A stretch of 64,000 nt of DNA from Hyaloscypha bicolor E (taxonomy: Eukaryota > Ascomycota > Leotiomycetes > Helotiales > Hyaloscyphaceae): contig NW_020194562.1 of NCBI RefSeq assembly GCF_002865645.1, positions 496,001 through 560,000 of the forward strand. Direction: 5' to 3'. Positions 1 through 11,387 of the stretch are shown here, piece after piece. Every line of letters starts with the position of its first letter. The stretch's first letter is position 1. The notes under the pieces were generated by a model. That model made no database searches. It was given only the letters and a program-made list of their open reading frames with translations, and was not told the DNA's origin. A program made the position numbers and the translations under genes.

Positions 1-990
1 TACCTAAGTTCACCTTAATTTTGACGACAATGAATGTTTTATGCGTATATTGAGTCATTTTGCTTCCAGACCTCAAGTGCTGTGAATAGTCAAGGTAAAT
101 GTCTTCCGACCCAAGAGTGTCTGTACGTACACTCTGCCATTTGCTACTTGCTTTTGCGTCCTGCTCATAGCTCTGTTTCTAGGCAACATTTGCCGACGAA
201 ATTGGTAAGGATTTAAAACGGGTTCCCAAAGAGGTCTCTATCCGATTTAAGTCTTTCAAGTTTACCTCTCCACAATATAGACTCGAAACCACCTATTCGA
301 TTATATCGGAGTTACGAATACAATCTCAAGGAATACCTCCTTTAAAGCGTCCAATAAAGATCGCTCTAACTTCCCACTCAATACTTTCACAAATTTCAAT
401 CTTGTTTTTATTCTCGTCAGGAGCTCGATTTTCTCGCGCTCCCCGAGAATAGAATATCCGGATGCTTCCCGGGTTTAAACGCCCTCTTTTAGGACTTCCA
501 GCTGTTGATTTCGAGCGAGCTGCTCCGTCTCATCGATACCTGCCGACAAGTTAGAATAGATGGTCACTTTAAAAATTTACTGACCAGCTTACCGCAGCCA
601 CAAATGTATTCTATTCCGATTGTTAGACGTAAGGATAACCTGTTAAATACCTCGGGGAAACATACCAGGTTCACTGGAAGCGAGCTGCCTCAACAGCATA
701 ATTTGCTTGAATCCATGTATGTTGAGTTTGTTGATTTTAGCCCACAGATTGATTCCTGGTTGCTCCTTTGGCTTTAAATCGTTCATGGTAGCTTTGTAGA
801 TAAGCTGAGCTAGCCTTTCGGACTTTATGATATGAGAAGCTATTTTAGTCAATACATTTTGCATAAAAGTAGACAGTAGATACTTTCCTCTAGCAATGGT
901 ATTTTCCGGTCCCTGAAAACAATCGTCAAATTCAATCTCCGTTCCAAACCCCTTCGAAAGTTCCAAGAACGCGACTCTATTCTGCTTCAT
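1..990 (-). pseudogene. decayed unidentified protein-coding remnant
   Basis: The minus strand holds an open stretch of about 115 codons (990 to 643). Beyond it the same strand still reads like protein down to about position 210, with pieces such as ILGEREKIELLTRIKTRLK, but it is broken by several TAA, TAG and TGA codons. I do not recognise the family. The stops and fragments suggest an old coding sequence damaged by point mutation, in the same orientation as the DUF4238 pseudogene that follows upstream. It could be a further piece of that gene or a separate one; the 190 bp between them (about 990-1180) has no clear coding. No plus-strand gene is convincing here. Confidence 0.35.
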
Positions 991-1179
991 AAATAACCAT
1001 CCTCGCTATGGTGGAAGCGGAAGATAGCTCTCTATTAGGAGCCGGCGGTTCCGCCGGCGCAGAGACTCATCCAGGCCTTGTGACCAAGCTTCGATCTTGA
1101 CTCGCAACTTCCACATTAGCCTGGCCCGATCAATATATGTTTTTCAAGAAGAGTTCCTTCTGATCCGCCTGATAGATCA

Positions 1180-2491
1180 GCTTAATGACTAACAATATAT
1201 TTTAAGGAATTCAGGAGGGGTGCTTTAGCCAAAGACTTATAGATCTGCATAAACTCATCATCGGTATCGTGCTTCCAGTTGTCCTTAATGACTTTAGAAC
1301 AAAATCGTCTCATTTCTAATATCTTGAGTCGAAAGCCTTCGTAATCTTGAACCTCAGGAGTAGGCTCCTCCCTCCAAACAGGTTCCTCCTCCAGGGTGGG
1401 TAGCACGCAACTTCTCGGGACAATTATCAATTTTGGGGATACGGGTGCAAATTCATGGAGGGGGGTATGAGATCCACCTTTGACCTTCCGGTGGTTTTGT
1501 CAGTTACAAAGCAACTCGGTCCTTCGAAGACGCTATAGCAGTTATCAGTGAGGATGAACTCATCGCTGGGTTAGACGGTGTGCAAATAGCCAAGTACATG
1601 CGTTGAGCGTGTATAGTGAACCACATACGCTTTGGAAGGTCCTTTATCCATTCTCCCTCAGGATCCATACGCAATTCTAGAATTGTTCTCAGATTATAGA
1701 ACCAAACATCCGTCGGCTGCTTGAATCCCTCTCTGACATGTATTCCCGCAACAACTCCCAGTCGTCGGCCTGGTAAACACTCCGCGTTGTCGTGGTAAAA
1801 GCGCTGATGAAATGTTGATCCGCGATACTTGAGAAGAAACAGGAATTTGCGACGAGATCTCTCTCCTCGCACGTTAGCCACAGTTCCTTCTCGTTTTGCT
1901 CAAAAGCCTTGGTGATCTTGCGGGAGACGATGCTGGCTTGACTCTCTACGGAGGTGCAGCCTATAAGTACTACGACGCCACTTGCAGGGATCTCAACTTT
2001 ACTACCTTATGTTACAACCACAACGCACCACCGAAGTACGAAAACAGATATATGTATAGTACCCATCCTAGGGATCATATTAGTGTTTAAATAGAGGCTT
2101 TTTGTTGTGTATAGGAAAAGTTATGAATGTTGAAATCGCATGTGGCGTTCAGACCCTTGCGGTGGCGTCGTAATAGTTGTGGGGTTGCAGCTCCGTTGCC
2201 TGGAGAATTGTGTTCGATGCTGTTGCTCGGAAAATGGACTGCTCGTGTCTCGATAGATGTCCATTTGACTGAGGATACGATTTGCCCGTGCCTCGCATAG
2301 GACAGGCAAATCCTCTGACAAATCGATAGTGTTGACAACACGTCCACCATAGTATATTCTTTTCTGGTCCTTGCGCTTTGAACGCTTTGGTTTCTTGCGG
2401 TCATCTTCTGCGGCCTGTAAGGATGAGAAAAGTTCCTCAGGAGGAATTATGGTACGAAGTGTTGATACTGGGTGCAACTGGTTTCCGGCAT
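1180..2491 (-). pseudogene. DUF4238 family protein, pseudogene
   Basis: The minus strand from ATG at 2491 reads as a fungal DUF4238 protein of unknown function, but only across several frames. The N-terminus keeps the family hallmark: QYQHFVP, then a stop, then FLLRNFSHPY, where the family has Q in place of the stop. That is a CAA-to-TAA change. The middle (about 1881-1520) keeps KFLFLLKYRGSTFHQRFYH, DVWFYNLRTILEL, MYLAICTPSNP and, in another frame, DEFILTDNCYSVFEGP. The C-terminal part (1430-1182) keeps PVSPKLIIVPRS and ends at KYIVSH. At least one nonsense codon and about three frame changes separate these blocks, too many for introns alone. The family assignment is from recalled motifs; function is unknown and this copy is not expressed as a full protein. 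Confidence 0.75.
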
Positions 2492-2876
2492 AATTAATAG
2501 TTCCTCAAATTGAGGATTGACAGGCGAAAGGCAACAAGAAGTTCAAATGGAGAAGGTCACGAGAGTATATTGTAGCTATCGCTGAGGTGGATAAATAAAT
2601 AGGGATATTCTTCACGGGGCTGAGGAGCCGACTCATCGAATTACACGAATTTCAGATGTCAACGTGCCAACGCGTCAAATCACGTGTTAGTACGGGGTTG
2701 CTCCCCAGCGAATTTTGAGCGCTCCCTATATACACCCCCAATCGACACCTGGGGGGAGGTTGGGGGGTTGTCATTTTCCTTTTTTTTTTCGTGGGGGAGG
2801 TGGCTTGCCCTGCCTCTGGAAGGAGCGCGTTTGCTCACCCTCGTCCTTCAAGCAATCGAACGTCGCGCAAAACACC
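2492..2876. promoter_or_regulatory. intergenic upstream region of the patatin gene, with G-rich motif
   Basis: This 385-bp stretch separates the divergent DUF4238 pseudogene and patatin gene. It contains a GAGCGCT site (2715), a 25-nt block at 2732-2756 (ACACCCC-C-AATCGACACC-TGGGGGG) that recurs with one mismatch at 23964-23988, and a T10 tract followed by a G-rich run (2780-2806). No ORF here looks coding. A regulatory role is inferred only from its position. Confidence 0.35.
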
Positions 2877-5800
2877 ATGGCCACCTCGACCGCACAACCA
2901 CAACATTACAATCAAGATTGCGGCTTCAATTTCCAATCGTGCACAGGATCTTCTGCCGGATTGTGGTGGTGTGTGGACTGTTCAACTCGGATTTGTGACG
3001 GCTGCTGGCCAGTTGTCCCTGGGCACCGCGACGGGGCAACGGCGCGTGATGGGCAACCTCATGAGAAAACAGACTCCCGCCGCCATGACCGGCTGCGAGA
3101 GATCTTGAATCCGCCTGTGACCGAAGATGAGTTAGAGCGGCTGCATGCAGCCGACCTCGAGACAACATGGTTTGGTAAGCTTGCCTCATCCACAACCACT
3201 CTCAAGACTTAAGAATCGAGAGCATAAGAGAATCTGCAACTCACCACATGGCTCTGCGGCAGGTATTAGCAAGAACCGATCCCACCAGCCCTGCCTCCTG
3301 GACGGTGGTATATACAACTCACTCGTCGCACAGTGTCCATTCCACGATGGCCCCAAATACCCTCAATTGGTATCGTTCATCGGACAGACCAATGCTGGCA
3401 AGAGTACTCTGATTAAGATGCTCATTGATCACGCTGAGACCCAATCGAATCTTGCATCCTATGCTTCCCCTGTCGTCGGCTCTTCAATACACAGCCGCGC
3501 ACCGACGTCGGCCGATGTACACCTCTATGCTGATCCAAGGACATACCCCAGTTCTAGACCACAATTCTATGCCGACGCTGAGGGCTTGGATGCCGGAGAA
3601 GAGATACCTATAGGTGCACCGAGTAGACGAAAGTCAAAACTACACCGCACGAGGGGAGGGGGAAAACGGATCCTGGAGTGGGCACGCTCGGCAGAGCAAC
3701 GAGAAAGGCCATATATAGTATTGGAACTATATCCAAGACTGCTGTATACCTTTTCGGATGTTGTGGTATTTGTCTTGAGAAACGAAAAGTAAGTCGACTA
3801 GGCTCAGCCAACAATCCTGGGGTTGATTATTCCTTTAATTTACTACTTTCTAACAATCCCATAGGACCTTTGAGAAAACTGGCCTCGTGAGGCTCATTGA
3901 ATGGGGCGCGGCATCCCTCGAGACCTCTGTTAACCAACCAACATTGCCTCAATTGGTAATTGTAGTGAACGCGGCAACAGTGAATGTAGCAACGCAACAG
4001 GAGTGGGATGTTGACTATGCTACTGAGAACCTTCTTCGGTCTGTCCGACCAAGTCTGCAAAAGAAGACCTACTTCAAGAACCTAGCGCAAAGTTGGTCGT
4101 CTAAGGGTTGGCGCATTGATTCGATCGATGACCTGATTAGATGTTACTACTCTTCGTTCAGTGTGGTTCGAATTCCCGCCGAAGGCCGCTATACTTTACT
4201 TGACAGGCAGATCGGCGCTTTAGGACATGCGATCAACACTTGCTGTAAGGAATCGTTCAATGCAAAACGTCGAGCAAATATGCTCTCGAATTCCGATGAG
4301 CTCAGCATATTCTTGCACTCTGCTTTCGATCACTTCACTCGAGATTTGCAGACCCCATTCAATTTCATCGAGATTTCGCGACGAAATAATGTAAGTTGCA
4401 AAAACGGAAGAACCACTTCCCACACTCACATCAACTTTAGCCCATTCCACAGAATTTTGGTGGGCATATTCTCCAGCTGGCTATTTCTCTTCACAAGCAA
4501 GACCCTGAAGAGGACGGGAAGGAGATATTTCATATGCTCAGCTGCTTTGTGGCTTCGAGTGTGTTACTGGACTGTGTTCGTCATCGGAAAGGTAAGAATA
4601 TCGACGAAGCTGGCGCACCCTTGAACGAAAAACGAAAGACCTAATTATGTCCAGGGCTACCATACGATCATATAACCGACTACGACGACTACTTTCATTA
4701 TGCTCTTCAAGAATACTGCAAGTATTATTCGCCTTGTACCTTTGCGAATGACAGGGGGAGATGTGTAAATACACGTTCGGCACACGAGTCGAAAGGGCAT
4801 CAGGACCAAAGAGGCAGAATCATCGCTTCAGGATCCTATCAATCCGACTTTACGTACGATGGATATTGTGATATCTGGGCCGAAAATCTCGATAGGGATA
4901 TTGTATCGTGCCAAAGGAAACTCGGAGAACTACGAGATCAGGCCGTCTCAGACGAGAACCCCGCACTCCGACTTCATAAAACGGCCATGGATCGTTTCTA
5001 CCGTGCTTTTGATACGGCTAAAGACTTCCAAAGCCATACCGTCTGCTTTTCATGTCTCATGGGAATCCCGCAACACTCGCTTCCGTGCGGCCATGTTCTG
5101 TGTACCCCATGTGTCAAGGATTATGGCAGATCTCTGAATAGTTCTGAATATATTTTAGACCGCTGCCCGCTACACTCCGACGATAGCTCCTGGAGAGATG
5201 GTTGTGTTATCCGTTTTAAGCCAGATTTGGCAGGGGTTCGTGTGCTTTGTCTCGATGGGTAAGCTTCCCTACTGTCCTTTATCAACAACGATATTTCAGT
5301 AGATATCGATTGTTTATCCCTGGTATCATTTCATGATATAGCTGTAACTTACATTCTTGTCAATCTTAATAATCAATGCCCTGAGAATTGGTTTTGACAC
5401 ACTGATAAGTGTGGGCTTGGTTTCTTGATTCTTGCTAATACTAGGCAGCGGTGGCATTCGCAGCATAGTAGAGTTGGAGGTTCTGCGCGCAATTCAAAAA
5501 GTCGTCGGAGATGGAATACCGATCCGGGCATTTTTCGACCTCATTGTTGGCACAAGGTGAGATGAAATCTCTGATATGTTCCTTTTCGTGATCTAAAATC
5601 CACAAGCACCGGGGGCATAATTGCTCTGGCACTCGGATGAAATTGGACCATCGATAAATGCATCCGTGAGTTTCGAACCCTTTGTCGCCAGGCATTCACT
5701 CCCCGCGCACTGCACAGCATCCCTGGTCTCCGGCAGCTGCGAACGCTTAGCCATGGGAGCATTTATAAGACAAATCAGCTTTACGATGCCTTGAAAAGGT

Positions 5801-7213
5801 CTCTTGGGTACAAATCCCTATTTGGTGGACGACGAGAAGACGATACATTATATACGCCTAAGGTAGCTATGACATCCACTAATGAAGAAGGGCGAAAAGC
5901 AGTCATCATCGCAAATTACAACCGAAGCAGCAGCGTAGGATCCGGAAAGCGAAGAAGATCGAAGAAGCTATACGAGTTCCAAAGACCGGATGACCCCTCC
6001 TCAGAACTGAAGTATTGGGAGGCAGCAGCCGCTACAGCTGCAGCCCCACCATACTTCAAGACATTCTATCACCCGGCAACACGACGTTCATATTTTGATG
6101 GGGCATTCTACAACAACAATCCAGCAAGAATTGCCCAACAAGAACGCAAGGTTCTCTGGCCAGATGTCGCAGACCATGCCCCCGACATTTTTCTCTCCAT
6201 CGGCACAAGCAAAGATGCCCGGCAGCTGGACAAGGACATTCGAGACTTAGAGGATGAATTGGAAAACTCGGAACCCAGGTTAGTACCAATTTCCTAAAAA
6301 GGCGTTGAGAGGATTGACAGGGCATCATCATAGCAGCCGAGGACCAAAAATTCTATTTCCAAGATGGTATCAATTGTTCAATGCAGCGGTTCGTGACCCG
6401 AAAATATTTTCATATCCCCAACTGCTGCGATAGTTCTTGGCTGAATTCTTCTTAGAATGGCAGATTGGACAATATACTTGATGCCGAGGTATCATGGAGG
6501 GATTTCCTCAGCAGTAATACTACTAGCACTACAGAAGATCGTTACATCAGAATCAATCCCAACATTGGCTCCAAACCCCCCGAGCTTGATGCGATCAGCC
6601 AGATGGAATCACTGCGAGATGATACAAGAAGAGCACTTAGAAGGGAAAGGTTAACTATACAGGATGTTGGCCGATCATTGATCTCTAGCAGCTTTTATTT
6701 TGACATGACAAATCCCCCCAGCCCAGAAGGAGCAACTCGTTTCAAGTGCACAGGTAACAAACCTATGACGCCATTACAATATGTAGATCTCTCAATTTGC
6801 TGACCTTGCAAAGGTCGAATTCTCTGTCGACTCGGGGGCTATCTACGTGCATTTGGCGACTACTTCTTGCTTCAGCAGAGACCAGGGTTTCAACCCTATT
6901 TTGAGATATCCGAGGACACGTATCATGCTCCCAAGCAACAGGTATATATTTGTAGCCACCCTCCACTTCAACCTGCTGATTTGGAAAAAAGTTAGATCTT
7001 AGTTCTGAGATCATCAAACGGATGAAAGAACAAGGCGCGTTTGACATGAGCACCTTTGACATCATGCTGTCCTCTCGTACCGCCCGCGTGAATATTGTTT
7101 TATTTCTTATACCGACTGGGTCCGGCCCGGGGGAACCATTGCCATATCCCCTCAGTGGGTTTCCGAGGACGCTCGTATCAGAGGCGTCATCTGGAAGTAC
7201 GATTTTGAGATAA
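2877..7213 (+). CDS. patatin-like phospholipase with N-terminal P-loop and zinc-binding regions (one in-frame TGA)
   Basis: Predicted lipid acyl hydrolase of a fungal FabD/lysophospholipase-like family. Eleven exons can be placed: 2877-3174, 3263-3788, 3865-4390, 4453-4591, 4655-5258, 5449-5556, 5607-6278, 6337-6388, 6456-6753, 6814-6941 and 6992-7213. They sum to 3573 nt (about 1190 codons). Order of parts: an N-terminal Cys/Trp cluster (WWCVDCSTRICDGCW); a P-loop, GQTNAGKST; a long conserved middle with PRLLYTFSDVVVFVLR; a RING-like cluster, CFSCLMGIPQHSLPCGHVLC; then patatin with oxyanion DGGGIR, nucleophile elbow GTSTGG (split by an intron) and the DGA aspartate. The C-terminal PLSGFPRTL is typical of the family. 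An in-frame TGA at 5638-5640, just after the nucleophile, would truncate the protein; no splice option removes it. It is either a young pseudogene or a sequencing error. A longer C-terminus spliced towards 7250 is possible. Confidence 0.85.
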
Positions 7214-7319
7214 CCTCTTGTGGGGTCTAGACTAACTTCGTTTAGGAGTTCCCAAAACTTCGTCAAGTAGTGGTGTGCGCACACATAAAACACAACATAC
7301 GCTAAGAAGAGAGCGCAGA

Positions 7320-8413
7320 ATGCGAGCGTCAACTGATTGCGACCCTCAGACATTTGGTCAAGGTCTACGACCACAGGCATCCAGGAGCTTCTCCGATCCC
7401 GAGCGAAGTAGAAGTGCCCTTGGCGGTGAATGGAGACGAGTGATTGGAGCAGAACTCGATGGTATGGCCTTTCATTATGTTACCTTCACAATAAACCTCA
7501 TTTTATTACTACAGCCGCTAACATACCAGCAGCACCCCTTGGACCGTACCGCCAGGCTCCACCATCAAGCCTTAGCAACAGCGATATATTACCTTCGAGA
7601 CGAGTAATTGGAGCAGAACTCGATGGTATGGCTTTTTATTCTTGTTAACTTCAAAGAAAACCTCATTTTATTACTACAAACACTAACATGCCAACAGTAC
7701 CCCTTGGAGCGTACCCCCAGGCTCCATCACCAGGCTTTAATAACAGCGATATATTAGCTGACAGCATGGCGGGGTCGTTGAAAACGCAGTATCAGGCTAG
7801 ACAGACATCACCACCGACTATCAGGTTCGAACTACCTACTCGACCAGAATCGAGCAAAAGGCAACAAGAACGTGAACCGATGGCCGAAGCCAAACGCCAT
7901 AGCTCCCCTGTGCCTGGATCTACAGCACATGGCGGGGGACCTTCACGAAATGATGGCAGACGTGGTACCTCTGACCGCATTGAGCTAGATGCCGAAAGTC
8001 CGCGTCAAATCGAAGTCCCAAGAGAAAGTCGACGAACCTCCTTACAGCCGCCAAGACAAACGCCGTCCAATCGATCATGGGATTCCAGCCCAAGTTTAGC
8101 CATGACGGCAACATCACGCGGTGGAACCTATCATGACAGCTCAAATGTAAGGGACATGCTTCGAGCTCAAAGGCGCGCGAGATTCAACACGGAATCGGAG
8201 CCCGAAGACCCCATAAGGCAAAATAGAGCGTTTGAACTCCCGGCCTCGACCCAGCGAATTTCATCCAGTCGAAGAGTTGTCAGGGAGCGAGGTCCACTCT
8301 CTGATCTGGAACATAAATTATCACCACGGTACCTACAACCGGCATACAATGGGTACGCTTCAGAAGAAGATGTTAGCCAGCTTGGATCATCGACGGTTGA
8401 TTACCGTGACTAG
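7320..8413 (+). CDS. disordered hypothetical protein with tandemly duplicated exon
   Basis: I do not recognise this protein. Three exons (7320-7461, 7533-7625, 7698-8413) give 316 residues, rich in Ser, Pro, Arg and Gln, with no signal peptide or membrane segment. Exon 2 (93 nt, phase 1 at both ends) and its preceding intron are a near copy of the start of exon 3 and its intron. Both repeats encode PLGxYxQAPxxxxxNSDIL, and exons 1 and 2 both end in RRVIGAELD. The duplicated unit is about 164 bp. The start is the first ATG in frame; it lies about 100 bp after the patatin stop on the same strand, so this could be a C-terminal extension of that gene rather than a separate one. Confidence 0.5.
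7440..7755 (+). repeat. tandem duplication, period about 164 bp, spanning an exon and its intron
   Basis: The segment starting GAGACGAGT.ATTGGAGCAG occurs at 7433 and again at 7597. Similarity continues through donor GTATGG, an intron with CCTCATTTTATTACTACA, the acceptor and the following exon up to GCGATATATT (ending 7590 and 7755). The two copies differ by scattered substitutions and a 1-nt length change in the intron. Confidence 0.85.
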
Positions 8414-8805
8414 TGAGATGCAGCATTTTGAATAATTGACGAAGGGCAAATTTGTATGTAATGATGCTATGAGATATGACATGAGATGGTGAACCGATAA
8501 TGGCTTTGCAAATTGAGTTAGTTCGATTTCGGATACCCTTGCTTTATAATAATTGGATTTGGCTCTGGCGTATTTCTAGATTTCGAGAATAATGTTCTAT
8601 ACTATGGTCCTCTATCAGTCACCGATGAGCAGCGCAAAAGAATCAGAAGAACGAGTGAAATGGCACCTCCAGAGACCCGGTGTTTAATTTACGACTGGCT
8701 GGTACTTCGCCCTGATAATCTCTCCCTGCTTCAAGCATATCAACGGACCTCTGTGCTGGAGTTTCGAGAGTACCACTTTGTGTGGGAATGAAAGTGAGTT
8801 TGGCT
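8414..8805. other. intergenic, no feature seen
   Basis: About 390 bp after the disordered-protein gene. No open frame or known motif was recognised. It may hold decayed 5' sequence of the GH7 pseudogene, but no signal peptide could be read. Confidence 0.4.
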
Positions 8806-9445
8806 ACCAAAGGAGACTCACCCGACTATGACATGGCAAACATGTACGGCGCCAGGGAGTTGCACGAGTAAGACTGGCAAGGTTGTTATTAATTTCAATT
8901 GGAGATGGCTCCATGATAAGACTAGTGGGAGCTATACCAATTGCTACACCGGCAATACCTGGAATACAACCCTATGTGAGTATACCGGGCCCGTGTATTG
9001 CCTGCTCTACATATCCAGGGGGTTGTTGCAATTCACAGAGGTTTTGGGAGTAAACTCTCAAACATGGTTCGCTCCTGCAATTCTGTACAGGAAGATGCTG
9101 ATTCCGGAATTTGAAATTTAGGCGCCGACAACAAGAGTTGCGCAACAGATTGTGCCCTCGAAGGCGCCGACTACAAGGCAACATACGGAGCCGCCACTAG
9201 TGGCAATTCGCTGAAGCTCGAATTCGTTACTAAAGGCACATCTGCAACTAATATCCTAACGGATTACCTTTAGAGCAACATCGGCGGCTGGGAGGCATCA
9301 AGCAATGACCAAAATGCTGGTGTAGGAGGATACGGTTCATGCTGTGCAGAGATGGATATCTGGGAAGCGAACGCGGTGTCTGCAGCACTCACACCTCACT
9401 CGTGCTAGACTGTGTCGCAGACTATGCGCTCTGGATATTATGGAT
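8806..9445 (+). pseudogene. GH7 cellobiohydrolase/endoglucanase pseudogene
   Basis: Clear remnant of a glycoside hydrolase family 7 cellulase. It reads [16 protein letters not shown] and [20 protein letters not shown] from about 8817, then an intron (about 8976-9120) with intact GTGAGT/TTAG borders, then [20 protein letters not shown]. After TNILTDYL there is a TAG, and the sequence jumps directly to [20 protein letters not shown] and the catalytic block [12 protein letters not shown] normal GH7 has well over 100 residues between these points, so the middle of the catalytic domain is deleted. A further TAG follows PHSC. The signal peptide and the C-terminal half are missing. The catalytic EMDIWE motif survives, so decay is recent enough for confident naming. 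Confidence 0.92.
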
Positions 9446-9993
9446 TCAAGGTAGTGAGGAACAAGGGCAGAAGGTATGATGGTTCCAACTGTATTGTGAA
9501 GTAACTGAAAGTAAAGAGAAGGAAGAAAGAGAGAGAAGCAGAGAGTGTCTCCTTCTATAAATACTTCTTAAGCCCCTGTTCCACGCTACCAGCGCGCAAT
9601 CACATGACCCTAACACTGGAGACACATGCGGAGGGACGTATTCCGCTACTCGATTCGCCGGCACTGGATGGCTGTGCAAACTTGCACCGCCGAATTAGGC
9701 GAAGCATGAAAAGGGGGGAGCGGCACGTGAACACTGAACATAGATTCTCACATACTCTGTGACACATGCAAAAGATAATCAAGATATTTTAATCCTATTC
9801 GCTATCTCTGATCTTGTGTGCTTAGATTTTCGTAGGCATGTCCTAGGACTTCCACGTGATTTTCCTTTCGGCCAATCAGGCTGAGTGAACTCGTCACGCT
9901 CCGTCTGAACCTCATTAACCTTCTTCATCAAGCATCAGCTCCGAATCTTACTAATTATCAATTCAACGCTATGTGGGGACTGCTATATAAAAT
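9446..9993. other. intergenic, putative promoter of the metallophosphoesterase gene
   Basis: No coding signal in about 550 bp. It separates the dead GH7 gene from the next gene and must contain the latter's promoter. A TATATAAAA-like string occurs just before the ATG (about 9982-9990), but no regulatory site can be assigned with confidence. Confidence 0.35.
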
Positions 9994-11387
9994 ATGCATG
10001 CCCCACCGCTCCTCATCGAGGTCGCCGTCGGCTTCAACATCATGTTTTTCCTTACCCTGGTCTCACGGTGGTTGGCTGCAGTGCCACGCTTCTCATCCAC
10101 GGCGACCTACTCAAAAGCTGCACAACAACCACTCCTCCGGCTCAACGCCCACAATGAGTTCCACATCGCGATATTCGCTGATCTGCATTATGGTGAGGAG
10201 GAAGATGGCTGGGGGATCAATCAAGACGTGAACTCCACACGCGTCATGAATGATATCTTGGGGTTTGAAGATCCGGATTTTGTGATTTTGAGTACAACCC
10301 CACCTATCTACCCACTCAACCACTCACTCAAGCAGCACGTGGCTGACTTAGACAGATGGGGATCTCATCACCGGCGAGAACACGTTCCTCACGAACTCCA
10401 CCAAATATCTGGATGTTGTCGTCAAGCCGTTGGTGAAGCACAATGTGCGATGGAGTTCCACTTACGGAAACCACGACTCACAATTCAATCTCTCCCGCGA
10501 AGCACTCTTCAAAGAAGAAGACAAGTACTTCTTGTCTTACACTCAGCATTCTCCGGTTGGGATTCCAGGAATCACGAACTACTACCTACCTCTCTACGCT
10601 CAAGAGAAGGATTGCAACGGTACTCCCATCGCGATTCTTTGGTTCTTCGACAGCCAGGGTGGGTCTGAATTCCAAGCACCCGCGGGCTCACAAAATATCC
10701 CCAATTGGGTCGAGCCATCTATCGCAGTTTGGTTTCTAGCCGAACAAGCAATTCTCAAGAAAAAATGGGGCAAGAGCCTCCCATCTCTGGCATTTGTCCA
10801 TATCCCACCGACTGCTTTTTTGACTGTACAAAACAATCTTCTTGCCAATGCTGGAGAAGAATCCATACATTTCCCGGGATTGAATGATGATGTTCCGCTC
10901 GCAGCTGAGGGGGATGGGATGCAAGATGTTCCGTTCATGCAGGCCTTGGTCAACACACCGGGTCTGCATTCGGTCTATTCGGGTCACGACCATGGCGATG
11001 CGTGGTGTGCAAACTGGCCCAATGTCGCTGGTGTCGTGAACAACGGAAGTACTCCTCACGTGTGCTTCTCCAAACACACAGGATACGGTGGTTATGGTAA
11101 CTGGTAATTCCAACTCTTCCGATTATCAAATCAGCTTGTAGCAATGGCTACCCAATTGCTCTTGGGACAATCTACTCCTGATAATACCCAAAGAAGTATG
11201 CTGACTAGGGTTTCTTGAGAGCAGGAACCGTGGAAGTCGGAACTTGAAATTGAGCTTTGGCAAGGAGATGGAAGTTGAGACATGGGTGAGGATGGAAAAC
11301 GAGGCAATCGTGCAGCGAGTCGGACTGAATGAGACCTATGGCACTGATGTCTATCCATTAGAGGACGGAGAGAATTACCCCATCTAA
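9994..11387 (+). CDS. calcineurin-like metallophosphoesterase (Dcr2/PAP-like family)
   Basis: Predicted metal-dependent phosphoesterase of 402 residues. Exons 9994-10291, 10356-11103 and 11225-11387 splice in frame. All family metal-binding motifs are present in order: FADLHYGEE (DxH), NGDLITGE (GD, formed across the first intron), YGNHDS (GNHD), HIP and SGHDHGD (GHDH). The N-terminus has a hydrophobic stretch, LLIEVAVGFNIMFFLTLV, that could be a signal anchor or signal peptide, so it may be secreted or membrane-anchored. The third exon adds the family C-terminus, WNRGSRNLKLSF and a polar tail ending YPLEDGENYPI. The closest remembered relatives are fungal Dcr2-type phosphatases and secreted phosphoesterases; the substrate is not predictable. 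No lesions were seen. Confidence 0.88.

Noticed and set aside
6763..7380. 205-codon minus-strand frame with a hydrophobic N-terminus
   Set aside because: It is antisense to the last exons of the patatin gene, whose plus-strand reading keeps conserved family motifs and in-frame splice junctions.
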